The notes below the pieces were generated by a model. It did not search any database, was not told the origin of the DNA, and saw nothing but the letters and a program-made list of their open reading frames with translations. DNA of 64,000 nucleotides from Bacillota bacterium (lineage in GTDB: Bacteria > Bacillota > Sulfobacillia > JACIYH01), in the NCBI GenBank assembly GCA_040757085.1, contig JBFLXJ010000017.1:276544-340543 (forward strand). The letters are read 5' to 3'. This document shows positions 33,433-41,878 of this stretch, one piece after another (positions within the stretch are counted from its first letter, which is position 1; every line of letters starts with the position of its first letter). A program made the translations under genes and the position numbers.

Positions 33433-34613
33433 ATCCATTCGGGAGGCTTGAGCACTTTGGTTTCCGCCTGTTCCAGGCACCCCTGCACGAGGGCGTCCAC
33501 GGGGAGCTTCGCTTCGGCATCTTCCACTTCCTGCAGGGCGGGCCGGGTGCGGGGGTGGCGGGGTACGAAGAGGGTGCAGCAGTCCTCGTAAGGGCGGATG
33601 GATATCTCGTAGGTGTCGATCTCCTGGGCTTTGCGGATGATTTCCGCCTTGTCCCAGGCCAGCAGCGGCCTCAGCACGATGAAGGAGGAGGCAGCTTCGA
33701 TCACCGTCAGGCTTTCCACGGTCTGGCTGGCCACCTGGCCCAGGTTCTCGCCCGTCACCAGGGCAGTGGCCTCCTGCTGGCGGGCGAGGCGCGAGGCCAC
33801 CCGCATCATGAACCGGCGCATGACCAGCACCCGCAGATCCTCGGGCACTTCTTCCCATATAGCCTTCTGGACCTCGGTGAACCTCGCCAGGTGGAGACGG
33901 ATGCGGCCGCACCAGGCGGCCAGTTGCCGGCAGAGGTCCTCCACCTTTTCCACTGAGCGGGGGCCGGTGAAGGGCGGGGTGTAAAAGTGCACGCACTCCA
34001 CTTCCAGACCCCGGCGCATGGCCATCCAGCCGGCCACGGGGCTGTCGATGCCTCCGGACAGGAGGAGAAGGGCTTTGCCGCTGGAACCCAGGGGTAGTCC
34101 CCCCGGGCCGGGTACCGATCGCGAGTACAGGTAGGCGTTCTCCCTGATTTCCACCTCCAGGGTCGCCGCGGGTTCACGCACGTCCACTTTGAGTCCCGGC
34201 ACGTTGGCGAGCAGGTCCGCCCCCAGGAGGCGCTGCAATTCCATGGAATCGGGCTGGAACCCCTTGTTGGCGCGGCGGACCTGCACCTTGAACGTCAGGG
34301 GAAGGGTGGGGAGCTCCCCGACCGCCTCGGTCATGAGCTGGCGGGCGGCCTGCCTGATGGCGTCCAGGTCCAGGGGTACGCGCAGGGCCGGGCTTATCGC
34401 CACCACACCGAAAACCCGCTTCAGCCGGTTCAGGGCCCGCTCGGGATCGGGCAGGTGCAGTATGTACAGGCGGCCGTGCCGTCTTTCCACCGAAACCCCC
34501 GGCCAGGAGGCGAGGGCCCGCTGCAAACCCGCCTGTAGCTTACGCTCGAAGAATTCCCGGTTTTCCCCCTTGAGGCCGATCTCACCGTAGTGGATCAAAA
34601 ACAGTTTCTCCAT
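33429..34613 (-). CDS. thiI: tRNA 4-thiouridine synthase ThiI
   Basis: 394 residues. An NFLD region (LIHYGEIGLKGENREFFERKL), a THUMP domain (about 60-165) and a PP-loop ATP pyrophosphatase domain with LLLLSGGIDSPVAGWM. The C-terminal rhodanese domain of E. coli ThiI is absent, as usual in Bacillota, where sulfur is passed directly from a dedicated cysteine desulfurase. That desulfurase is encoded 82 bases upstream. A Cys pair (YEDCCTLFVP) lies near the end of the PP-loop domain. Adds 4-thiouridine to tRNA; a thiazole role is possible. Confidence 0.95.
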   Translation of the reverse strand: MEKLFLIHYGEIGLKGENREFFERKLQAGLQRALASWPGVSVERRHGRLYILHLPDPERALNRLKRVFGVVAISPALRVPLDLDAIRQAARQLMTEAVGELPTLPLTFKVQVRRANKGFQPDSMELQRLLGADLLANVPGLKVDVREPAATLEVEIRENAYLYSRSVPGPGGLPLGSSGKALLLLSGGIDSPVAGWMAMRRGLEVECVHFYTPPFTGPRSVEKVEDLCRQLAAWCGRIRLHLARFTEVQKAIWEEVPEDLRVLVMRRFMMRVASRLARQQEATALVTGENLGQVASQTVESLTVIEAASSFIVLRPLLAWDKAEIIRKAQEIDTYEISIRPYEDCCTLFVPRHPRTRPALQEVEDAEAKLPVDALVQGCLEQAETKVLKPPEWI

Positions 34614-34695
34614 GGATTGGCCGCCGGCCGGCTTTCACCTCACCTTACACTTGCGAGAGCCCGGTGCCCCGGTGAGCCGGGCGCGCGCCCGGGTG

Positions 34696-35853
34696 TCACC
34701 TCGCCCTCAGCCTGCCCAGTTCTGCCGCCGCCTGACGGATATGGGTGACCGCGTGGGTGATTTCCTCGCGGGTGGTCAGGCGGGAGAGGCTGATGCGGAT
34801 GGAACATGCTGCCTCCTCTTCCGAGAGTCCCAGTGCCAGGAGCACGTGGCTCAACGGATGGCGCCGGGAGGTACATGCCGAAGTGGTGGATACGTATACT
34901 CCCCTTTCCTCCAGGTAGTGGACCATGGTTTCTCCCCGGATGCCGGGCAAGGTCAGGTTCAGTATGTGAGGAGCGCCCTGCTCCGGCGGAGGACCGTTTA
35001 TCCGGCAGCCGGGCACCTCCGTGGTGAGGCGGCTACCGATCTCTATCTTGAGGCTCCGCATGTGTTCGGCAGCCAGGGGGCGGGCCTGCTCTGCCAGGTG
35101 GGCCGCCAGGCCGAATCCCACTATGCCGGGCATGTTTTCCGTGCCCGCCCGCAGGCCGAATTCCTGCTCTCCCCCCACCAGGAGAGGGCGCAGCCTGATC
35201 CCGCGGCGCACGTAGAGGGCGCCCGTTCCCTTGGGGCCGTGCACCTTGTGGGCGCTCAGTGATACCAGGTCGGCCCCCAGCTCGGAAACCCTAACCGGGA
35301 GTTTGCCCAGGGCCTGGACGGCATCGACGTGCAGCCAGGGGCGCCGCTTGCCGGTGCCCAGCAGGGCCGCGATGGCACGGATGGGCTGAATCGTCCCCAC
35401 TTCGTTGTTCACATAGTGAATGGTTACCAGGACCGTGGTCGGTCGCAGGGCGCGTTCCAGTTCCCTGAGGTCCACGGTGCCGGTGGTGTCCACGCCCAGG
35501 TAGGTGACTTCCCAGCCTTCCTGTTCGAGCATGCGGCAAGTTTGGAGTACGGACGCATGTTCTGTTATCGTGGTGATGAGGTGTCGTCCCTCGGCGTGCC
35601 TCATCCAGGCGGTGCCCCTGATGGCCAGGGCGTTGGCTTCCGTCCCTCCTGAAGTGAAGATGACCTCCTGTGGGACGCAACCGAGCACGCCCGCTAGCCT
35701 CTCCCGGGCCTGATTGCTGAGCTTCTCCGCCTCCAGGCCCAGCCGGTGCAGGGAGGAAGGGTTTCCGTAGTGATCTACCATCACTTCCCGCATCGTATCT
35801 GCCACTTCAGGAAGCACCACGGTGGTGGCCGCGTTGTCGAGGTACACCTCCAC
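34696..35853 (-). CDS. Cysteine desulfurase (NifS/IscS family), partner of ThiI
   Basis: 385 residues. PLP enzyme that takes sulfur from cysteine. Motifs: YLDNAATT at the start, FTSGGTEANALAI, TEHASVL, NNEVGTIQPI, the PLP lysine in LSAHKVHGPKG (about residue 203), and the catalytic Cys loop in STTSACTSRRHPLSHVL (about 325). Unlike NifS/IscS housekeeping enzymes, no scaffold gene is adjacent; the downstream gene is thiI, matching the NifZ-ThiI pairs of Bacillus. ATG or GTG usage: ATG 35853 begins exactly at MEVYLDNAATT. Confidence 0.94.
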   Translation of the reverse strand: MEVYLDNAATTVVLPEVADTMREVMVDHYGNPSSLHRLGLEAEKLSNQARERLAGVLGCVPQEVIFTSGGTEANALAIRGTAWMRHAEGRHLITTITEHASVLQTCRMLEQEGWEVTYLGVDTTGTVDLRELERALRPTTVLVTIHYVNNEVGTIQPIRAIAALLGTGKRRPWLHVDAVQALGKLPVRVSELGADLVSLSAHKVHGPKGTGALYVRRGIRLRPLLVGGEQEFGLRAGTENMPGIVGFGLAAHLAEQARPLAAEHMRSLKIEIGSRLTTEVPGCRINGPPPEQGAPHILNLTLPGIRGETMVHYLEERGVYVSTTSACTSRRHPLSHVLLALGLSEEEAACSIRISLSRLTTREEITHAVTHIRQAAAELGRLRAR

Positions 35854-35868
35854 AGAATATCACCCCGC

Positions 35869-35888
35869 GGGCCCCGGAAACGGGGCCC
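35869..35888. terminator. GAAA-capped perfect hairpin in the divergent promoter region
   Basis: GGGCCCCG (35869-35876), loop GAAA, CGGGGCCC (35881-35888). It lies 16 bases upstream of the desulfurase start, so it would fold in its leader; a regulatory or anti-initiation role is as likely as termination. Confidence 0.5.
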
Positions 35889-35935
35889 CCCTGAAATCAT
35901 ATCCTGGCACCGGGGGCGGCGCAACTTGTCCGGGG

Positions 35936-35954
35936 TCCGTCACGCGGTGACGGA
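35936..35954. promoter_or_regulatory. Palindrome TCCGTCAC-GCG-GTGACGGA
   Basis: A perfect 8-bp inverted repeat with a 3-base centre, between the divergent cysteine desulfurase and HD-GYP genes. Candidate operator; binding protein unknown. Confidence 0.5.
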
Positions 35955-36018
35955 TAGGAAAAAGGGGTGCGCAGGTAGAATAGAGGCCACAGCGAGGCAC
36001 GGGATCTGGTAAAATTTC

Positions 36019-38205
36019 TTGGGAGTCAGGGAGGGTCTTCACTCGGCCGGGCCGGGGAATAAGTTGCTCTTCAGGGTGCTGGCGGCGCTGGCCACCGCCC
36101 GCGACGACGAGGCGGTGTGCCATGTACTGGCAGCCGGCCTCGCCCAGGCCGCTGCCTGTGATCGGGGTCTGGCCGTTTGTCTGGCCGAACCGGGTGGCGA
36201 GCTGCGCCCGGTGGCCTTTCTCGATCCGAGTGGCAGCGGGGCAGCGGAGCTGCCTGCGCCGGGATCCCGAACCCTGGTGGAACAGGTGCTTAGAAACAGG
36301 CGTCCCTACTTGGGCCCCGCCGACGGCGGTGATTGCTGGCCGCTGCCCGCGGGAGCGGGGCAGGTACTGGTTCTTCCGGTTGGAGGGCGCACGGGGACGC
36401 GGGCAGTGGCCATCCTGGGGCGCGGCGCGGGCGGTAGTTTTTCCCTGGCGGACCTGGAGATCTGTCTCCTCCTGGCAGAGCAGGCCGGATTCGCCCTGGA
36501 CAACGTGCACCTCATCTCCCGGTTGCGGCAAACCGCCCGCCGGCTGGGCAAACAGAGGCAACAGTTGAAGGAAATCACCGTGGGGGCGGTGCGTGCCCTG
36601 GTGGCAGTGGTTGATTCCCGGGTTCCTTACTTCCGAGGGCATTCTACCCGCGTGGCCGAATACGCCCTGGCCATCGGACAGGAGATGCGGCTTAGCTACC
36701 ACGAATTGGAGGACCTCCGCTACGCCGCCCTCCTGCACGACATCGGTCGCACCGAGGTGGACGTGCGCATCCTGCGCAAGCGAGGCCCCCTGGATTCCGG
36801 CGAACGGGGTGCGGTGATGGCCCACGCCACCTATGGCGCCAGGTTACTGGAGGAAATTCCCATCTTGGGGCGCCTGGCTCCCGCGGTGCGCCACCACCAT
36901 GAGTGGTATGGAGGGGGAGGGTACCCCGACTCTCTCAGCGGGGAGGACATACCGCTCCTGGCTCGCATCCTGGCCGTTGCCGATGCCTTCGACGCCATGA
37001 CGTCCGTGCGTCCCTACCGGGGTTCATACAGTCTGGACGAGGTGAAAGAGAAGTTGCAGGCGGCCCGCGGCATCCAGTTTTGCCCGCGGGTGGTGGATGC
37101 CTGGCTAGCCGTGCTGGAGCGGGCAGAGCGATATAGTCTTCCTCTCTGGAAAGAGATCCAGGTCCGCCAGCGCCACGCCGCAAAGGGGCGGCGCCCGGGA
37201 CAGTTTGCCGCTGGCCGCATCCTCCCCGTGCACGGTCGGGAACTGGCCGTGGTCTACCGGGTGGCCCAGGAGACACGGGCGCTACTGGATCTGGACGTTC
37301 TGTTGCAGCGTATTCTGAACATCCTGCATGAATCCCTGGGCCCCGGCTACCAGTACATCGTCCTGTTGCCCGATGAGACCAGCGGTGACCTGGTGGTGCG
37401 GGCGGTGGCCGGCTATCCCCAGGAAGTGGTAGGATTCCGGGTTCCCCGGGGGCAGGGAGTGACGGGATGGGCATTTCGCACCGGGCAGATGCAGGTGGTG
37501 GACGATTGCAGCCAGGATGCCCGGTACATCAGCGTCCCCACCGGAGCCAACGCCTCGGAGGTGGCCATCCCTCTAGTGGCCCAGGAGCAGGTCATAGGCG
37601 TGCTGGACGTGGGGAGCAATACGGTGGCCGCTTTCAGCGAGGACGATCTGCAACTTTTGGTGGCCGTGGCGGGCCACGTGGCCGACTACATCTTCGTGGC
37701 GCTGCAACATCGCTATGCCACCCGGGCGGCGGTCACGGACGGTCTCACCGGTGTGTATAATTATGCATACTTCTATGCCCGGTTGCAAGACGAGCTGGCA
37801 CGCTGCCGCCGGCTGGGCGCCCCCCTGGCACTGGTATTCCTGGATTTCGACCAGCTCAAGCGCGTCAACGACCGCTACGGGCACCTCGCGGGTAACGCAG
37901 TGGTGCGTGCGGTGGCCGAGCACCTCCAGTCCCAGGTGCGAGCCGCCGACGTGGTGGCACGTTACGGGGGAGACGAGTTCGTCATCATCATGCCTGACAC
38001 CGGGCTGAAAGGGGCTCACCTGGCCATGACCCGGGTGATGGAAGGATTTCCCACTACGGTGTACGTCCGGGAGAAGAGGGTGCCTGTCCCCAGCATGAGC
38101 TGGGGAGTGGCTGCCTACCCCGAGGACGGCGAGACCCCCGAAGACCTGCTGGGGGTAGCCGATACCCGCATGTACCGGCACAAGGGAATCGAGATTCAGG
38201 ATTGA
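36019..38205 (+). CDS. GAF / HD-GYP / GAF / GGDEF cyclic-di-GMP protein
   Basis: 728 residues, cytoplasmic. An N-terminal GAF-like domain (about 15-165), an HD-GYP phosphodiesterase domain (about 190-350) with LLHDIGRTEVD and HHHEWYGGGGYPDSLSGEDIP, a second GAF domain (about 400-560, PRGQGVTGWAF), and a GGDEF domain (about 565-725) with DGLTGVYNYAYF and RYGGDEFVIIMP. Both the cyclase site and the HD-GYP metal and GYP motifs look intact, so it may both make and degrade c-di-GMP. The start is uncertain: TTG 36019 lacks a good ribosome site, and TTG 36063 is possible. Not part of the infC operon, which has its own promoter after the stop. Confidence 0.9.
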   Translation: MGVREGLHSAGPGNKLLFRVLAALATARDDEAVCHVLAAGLAQAAACDRGLAVCLAEPGGELRPVAFLDPSGSGAAELPAPGSRTLVEQVLRNRRPYLGPADGGDCWPLPAGAGQVLVLPVGGRTGTRAVAILGRGAGGSFSLADLEICLLLAEQAGFALDNVHLISRLRQTARRLGKQRQQLKEITVGAVRALVAVVDSRVPYFRGHSTRVAEYALAIGQEMRLSYHELEDLRYAALLHDIGRTEVDVRILRKRGPLDSGERGAVMAHATYGARLLEEIPILGRLAPAVRHHHEWYGGGGYPDSLSGEDIPLLARILAVADAFDAMTSVRPYRGSYSLDEVKEKLQAARGIQFCPRVVDAWLAVLERAERYSLPLWKEIQVRQRHAAKGRRPGQFAAGRILPVHGRELAVVYRVAQETRALLDLDVLLQRILNILHESLGPGYQYIVLLPDETSGDLVVRAVAGYPQEVVGFRVPRGQGVTGWAFRTGQMQVVDDCSQDARYISVPTGANASEVAIPLVAQEQVIGVLDVGSNTVAAFSEDDLQLLVAVAGHVADYIFVALQHRYATRAAVTDGLTGVYNYAYFYARLQDELARCRRLGAPLALVFLDFDQLKRVNDRYGHLAGNAVVRAVAEHLQSQVRAADVVARYGGDEFVIIMPDTGLKGAHLAMTRVMEGFPTTVYVREKRVPVPSMSWGVAAYPEDGETPEDLLGVADTRMYRHKGIEIQD

Positions 38206-38235
38206 TTGCCTGGCCTCGGCTGGGTGTGTTATACT
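38206..38235 (+). promoter_or_regulatory. Promoter of the infC operon (TTGCCT-18-TATACT)
   Basis: TTGCCT at 38206-38211 and TATACT at 38230-38235, 18-base spacer, immediately after the HD-GYP/GGDEF stop and 31 bases before the infC start. Confidence 0.65.
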
Positions 38236-38266
38236 GGCTAAGGCCGCCGGAGGGAGGGGAAAGAAT

Positions 38267-38782
38267 ATAGACAGGGACCTGCGGGTCAACGAAGAGATCC
38301 GGGCGCGCGAGGTGCGCCTGATCGGTGTCGACGGCCAGCAACTTGGGATATATCCCCTGCGTGAGGCGCTGCAAATAGCATATGATCAGGGGTTGGACCT
38401 GGTCGAAGTGGCTCCCCAGGCGCGGCCCGTCGTGTGCCGCATCATGGATTACGGCCGGCACAAGTATGAGATGGCGAAGCGGGATCGGGAGGCTCGCAAG
38501 AAGCAGCGCACGGGGGACATGAAGGAGACCAAGTTGCGACCGCGCATCGAACAACACGATTTCGCAGTGAAGGTGCGCAACACCAGGCGTTTCCTAGAGG
38601 ACGGGGACAAGGTGAAGGTGACTCTCATGTTCCGGGGCCGGGAACTGGCTTACGTGGATTTGGGCAGAGAGGTCCTGGAGCGCCTGGTGCAGGAAGTTTC
38701 CGACCTCGCGGTGGTGGAAAGACCGCCCCGCCTGGAAGGACGCAACATGGTAATGATCTTGAGTCCCAAGAACACGGGGTAA
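38267..38782 (+). CDS. infC: Translation initiation factor IF-3 (apparent AUA start)
   Basis: 171 residues. The conserved N-terminus [18 protein letters not shown] is fully encoded in front of the first conventional start (GTG 38312). Reading back, the only suitable codon is ATA 38267-38269, with GGAGGGAGGGG at 38250-38260 a few bases upstream. Rare AUU, AUC or AUA starts are a known infC feature, because IF-3 rejects them and so represses its own translation. The N-domain ([23 protein letters not shown]), linker and C-domain ([26 protein letters not shown]) are complete. First gene of infC-rpmI-rplT. Confidence 0.93.
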   Translation: MDRDLRVNEEIRAREVRLIGVDGQQLGIYPLREALQIAYDQGLDLVEVAPQARPVVCRIMDYGRHKYEMAKRDREARKKQRTGDMKETKLRPRIEQHDFAVKVRNTRRFLEDGDKVKVTLMFRGRELAYVDLGREVLERLVQEVSDLAVVERPPRLEGRNMVMILSPKNTG

Positions 38783-38802
38783 AGCAACGGAGGCCTGCGT
38801 GC

Positions 38803-39003
38803 ATGCCCAAGATGAAGACTCACAGTGGTGCTAAGAAGCGGTTCCGGGTTACCGGCCGGGGCAAGGTGCGTGCCCAGCACGCGTTCACCAGCCACAAATT
38901 CGAGAAGAAAAGTGCGAAGCGCAAGCGCCGGCTCGACCAGGCGAAGATGCTGGAAAAGGCTGAATCCAGGCGGGTGCGGCGCCTGCTGCCTTACGCCTTT
39001 TGA
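38803..39003 (+). CDS. rpmI: 50S ribosomal protein L35
   Basis: 66 residues, full length: [22 protein letters not shown], then [16 protein letters not shown] and RRVRRLLPY. Binds 23S rRNA. Second gene of the conserved operon, 20 bases after infC. ATG 38803 follows GGAGG at some distance. Confidence 0.97.
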   Translation: MPKMKTHSGAKKRFRVTGRGKVRAQHAFTSHKFEKKSAKRKRRLDQAKMLEKAESRRVRRLLPYAF

Positions 39004-39056
39004 TACCCGCGTAACGTCGGGTTATGGGGAAACGTTGACGTTCGGAGGAATCGTGT

Positions 39057-39416
39057 ATGCCGAGGGTTAAGACCGGAGTACCGAAGAGGAAGCGGCACCG
39101 CAAGATACTGAAGCTGGCCAAGGGATACTGGGGCCGGCGATCCAGGATTTTCCGGGCGGCCAACGAGGCGGTGATGAAGGCCCTTGCCTACGCCCGTCGC
39201 CACCGGAGGGAAAAAAAGCGGGATTTCCGCCGCCTGTGGATCGCTCGCATCAATGCCGCCGCCCGGCTGAACGGCATGTCCTACAGCCGGCTCATGGGAG
39301 GGCTGCGGCGGGCAGGCATCACTATCAACCGGAAGATGCTGGCTGACATGGCCGTCCGCGATGGGGAGGCCTTTGCTAACCTGGTGGAGAAGGCGCGGCA
39401 GGCTCTTTCGGCGTAG
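39057..39416 (+). CDS. rplT: 50S ribosomal protein L20
   Basis: 119 residues, full length: [39 protein letters not shown] and the C-terminal domain [20 protein letters not shown] ... [10 protein letters not shown]. It binds 23S rRNA early in assembly and in many bacteria represses its own operon. ATG 39057 follows GGAGG. Overlap with nothing; the rRNA methylase begins 9 bases after the stop. Confidence 0.98.
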   Translation: MPRVKTGVPKRKRHRKILKLAKGYWGRRSRIFRAANEAVMKALAYARRHRREKKRDFRRLWIARINAAARLNGMSYSRLMGGLRRAGITINRKMLADMAVRDGEAFANLVEKARQALSA

Positions 39417-39425
39417 CGCGGGAGC

Positions 39426-40295
39426 GTGGGGCGCGAAAAACAGCAGGGCGGGGCGCAGCCGGGCATGGTGACCCGAGAACCCCAAATCCGCAGCCGCCAG
39501 AACCGCTGGATCCGGTGGGTGCGGAGTCTGGGAGCGAGAGATGAGCGGCAGCGGCAGGGCCTCACGGTAGTCGAGGGTCGCCGGCTGGTGGCCGAGGCCC
39601 TGGAGGCGCGGGTGGCCCTGCCTGTGGTTTTGTATACCCCGGAACTGGCTGGCCATCCGGAAGGGATTCCCCTGCTGGAGCGGGCCGCGGGGGCGGGTAG
39701 CCGGCTGCTGTGCGTGGCCCCCGAGGCCCTGGAAGCATGTGCCCAGACCGTCACTCCCCAGGGTGTGGTGGCCGTGGGGGAGTTCAGCGAGCAGCCCTTG
39801 CCCCCGGGCGAACTCACCTCCCCGCAGGGGGTACTGGTGGCACTGGACGACGTGCAGGACCCGGGCAATGTGGGTACCATCGTCCGGGCCGGCCTGGCGG
39901 CGGGCGCGCGGGGTCTGTTGCTGGGTCCGGGCACGGCAGAACTCTCTTCTCCCAAGACGCTGCGGGCCAGCATGGGGGCTGTTTTCCGGGTGCAAGCCTG
40001 GCGGGTGCCGGACTGGGGTGTGCTGGCCCGCCTGAGGGAGCGGGGATGGCGGGTGGCGGGCACGCAGACCCGGGGAGGGTTACCCCCTTACGGAGTTGAC
40101 CTCACGGGGGGCGTGGTGATCCTGCTGGGCAATGAGGCGCGGGGGCTCTCCCGAGGTCTGGAAGAGATGGCAGATGTGGCGGTTTCGATCCCCATGCCGG
40201 GCGGGGCGGAATCGCTCAACGTGGCCATGGCCGGAACAATCCTTTTATACGAAAGTGTACGCCAGCAGGCCGTTGTGCGCCCTGGGGGCGTGTGA
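39426..40295 (+). CDS. TrmH/SpoU-family RNA 2'-O-methyltransferase
   Basis: 289 residues. An N-terminal substrate-binding domain (RQRQGLTVVEGRRLVAEAL) and a SPOUT knot domain: VALDDVQDPGNVGTIVRAGLAAGARGL, ILLGNEARGLS and the motif 3 region IPMPGGAESLNVAMAGTILLYE. Methylates a ribose in rRNA or tRNA using SAM. The place between rplT and pheS is common in Bacillota (YsgA-like). GTG 39426 follows a weak GGGAG. The pheS promoter lies within its last codons. Confidence 0.92.
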   Translation: MGREKQQGGAQPGMVTREPQIRSRQNRWIRWVRSLGARDERQRQGLTVVEGRRLVAEALEARVALPVVLYTPELAGHPEGIPLLERAAGAGSRLLCVAPEALEACAQTVTPQGVVAVGEFSEQPLPPGELTSPQGVLVALDDVQDPGNVGTIVRAGLAAGARGLLLGPGTAELSSPKTLRASMGAVFRVQAWRVPDWGVLARLRERGWRVAGTQTRGGLPPYGVDLTGGVVILLGNEARGLSRGLEEMADVAVSIPMPGGAESLNVAMAGTILLYESVRQQAVVRPGGV

Positions 40296-40301
40296 TATAA
40301 T
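40273..40301 (+). promoter_or_regulatory. Promoter upstream of the yqzL-like gene and Phe T-box (TTGTGC-17-TATAAT)
   Basis: TTGTGC at 40273-40278 and TATAAT at 40296-40301, spacer 17. The -35 lies inside the methyltransferase gene. The transcript would begin near 40308. Confidence 0.8.
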
Positions 40302-40337
40302 CCGGGGCGACAGCGACGGGAAGGGGCGTGCGAGGGT

Positions 40338-40448
40338 ATGTCAGCTGCTGACCTCTGGTGGAGGATCTTCGAGCTGACCGGTTCCGTCACCGCCTACCTT
40401 ATGTACCGCCGCTTCAGAATCCTGCAACCGAATCCAGCCAGGCCTTGA
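40338..40448 (+). CDS. YqzL-like micro-protein (36 residues)
   Basis: ATG 40338 to TGA 40446-40448 encodes 36 residues beginning MSAADLWWRIFELTGSVTAYLMYRR. The pattern W-x2-F-x2-TGS-[IV]-x-AYL-x-Y-[KR] matches the small YqzL family of Bacillota, of unknown function, usually annotated near era/recO. Here it lies between the promoter and the T-box stem I, so it is made whether or not the T-box reads through. A GAGGG just before the ATG is close for a ribosome site. Confidence 0.6.
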   Translation: MSAADLWWRIFELTGSVTAYLMYRRFRILQPNPARP

Positions 40449-40766
40449 CGGAGGAAAGTAATCCAGATCCTGCCCTGCAGGGAGGGCGGGCCGCAGACTG
40501 GGAGCCCGCCCGGGTGTGACTGGACGAAGTTCCCTCCCGAGCCGCCGCCTGAAACCCCTGCCGGTGAGCTCCGCGGCCAGCCAGGACGACGCCCGGGATG
40601 ACCAGGGTAGACGGCTGTCAGCACGGGCACCGCCGCCGGAGGGCGCAAGTAGGAGCGGTCGCACCCTGCGTTAAGGGGCAAAGAGAGGGATCGGCCCAGC
40701 CCGTGCCGGTCCAATTCAAGGTGGTACCGCGGGAAGTCCCGTCCTTGCAAAGGACGGGACTTTTTC
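40449..40766 (+). ncRNA. T-box leader (phenylalanine) controlling pheST
   Basis: 5' element GGAAAGTAATCC and GCAGGGAGGG as in stem I; likely specifier TTC at 40530-40532 (GACGAAGTTC); T-box sequence AAGGTGGTACCGCGG at 40718-40732; terminator AGTCCCGTCCTT / AAGGACGGGACT followed by TTTTTC at about 40735-40766. The tRNA-Phe(GAA) encoded at 11154 is a candidate ligand. Confidence 0.92.
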
Positions 40767-40786
40767 GTGGGGAGGTGTGAGGAAGC

Positions 40787-41812
40787 GTGGAGTGGGATTG
40801 GGTTCGCGCGAGAAAAGAGGCCGAGGAAGAGATGGCTCGCGCCCGCAGCCTGACGGAACTGGAAGAGATCCGCATCCGCTATCTGGGGAAGAAAGGCCTG
40901 GTGACGCGTGCCCTCACGCAACTGGGTAGCCTGCCGCCCGAACAGAGGCCCGAGTTCGGTCGCCAGGCTAACACCCTGCGCCGGGCCGTGGAGGAGGCCC
41001 TGGCCCGCCGCCGGGAGGAAATCGAGAGTGAGGAGGAGGCCAGGCGCCTGCAGGACGAGGCGGTGGACGTGACCCTGCCCGGTGTACCCGTGCGCCGCGG
41101 TTCTCTGCACCCGCTGTACCAGGTGGCGGAGGAAGTCAAGCGCATCTTCCTGGGGCTTGGCTTCTCGGTGGCGGAGGGGCCGGAGGTGGAATACGACTGG
41201 TACAATTTCGAGGCCCTGAACATCCCCCGGGATCACCCGTCCCGGGATGCCCAGGAATCCCTTTACATTACCGATGATATCCTGCTGCGTACGCAGACTT
41301 CCCCCGTGCAGATCAGGGTCATGCAGAGCATGGCTCCCCGGCTGCCGGTGAAGGTGATCGCGCCGGGCAAGGTCTACCGGCGCGACACCGTGGATCCCAC
41401 CCACTCCTTCATGTTCCACCAGGTGGAGGGCCTGCTGGTCGACCGCGGAGTCACCATGGCCGACCTGAAGGGCGTGCTGGAGGAGTTTGCCCGCCAGCTT
41501 TACGGCCCCCAGACCCGGGTTCGCCTGCGTCCCAGTTACTTCCCCTTCACGGAACCCAGTGCCGAGCTGGACGCTACCTGTCCCCTGTGCGGGGGTCGGG
41601 GGTGCTCCACCTGCGGAACTGGCTGGCTGGAGATGGCGGGTTGCGGTATGGTCCATCCCCGCGTGCTGGAAGTGGGCGGGTACGACCCGGAGGACGTGGC
41701 CGGGTTTGCCTTCGGCATGGGCCTGGATCGGCTGACCATGCTCAAGTACCGCATTACCGACATGAGGCTGTTGTTCCAGAACGACGTGCGCTTCCTGGAG
41801 CAGTTCATCTGA
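40787..41812 (+). CDS. pheS: Phenylalanyl-tRNA synthetase alpha subunit
   Basis: 341 residues. N-terminal coiled-coil (about 1-95), then the class II core: HPLYQVAEEVKRIFLGLGFSVAEGPEVE, RTQTSPVQIRVM, HSFMFHQVEGLLVD, RLRPSYFPFTEPSAELDA and FGMGLDRLTMLKYRI. A four-Cys zinc-knuckle-like insert (TCPLCGGRGCSTCGTGW) precedes the last motif, common in Bacillota. It forms an alpha2-beta2 enzyme with PheT. GTG 40787, after GGGGAGGTGTGAGG, is close to the T-box terminator. Confidence 0.97.
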   Translation: MEWDWVRARKEAEEEMARARSLTELEEIRIRYLGKKGLVTRALTQLGSLPPEQRPEFGRQANTLRRAVEEALARRREEIESEEEARRLQDEAVDVTLPGVPVRRGSLHPLYQVAEEVKRIFLGLGFSVAEGPEVEYDWYNFEALNIPRDHPSRDAQESLYITDDILLRTQTSPVQIRVMQSMAPRLPVKVIAPGKVYRRDTVDPTHSFMFHQVEGLLVDRGVTMADLKGVLEEFARQLYGPQTRVRLRPSYFPFTEPSAELDATCPLCGGRGCSTCGTGWLEMAGCGMVHPRVLEVGGYDPEDVAGFAFGMGLDRLTMLKYRITDMRLLFQNDVRFLEQFI

Positions 41813-41878
41813 GTCTCCCAGGGCGGTTCGCGCTGCCACCGGGGACGAAATTCTGTTTTCGGGCGAGAGGTGAGAGCC

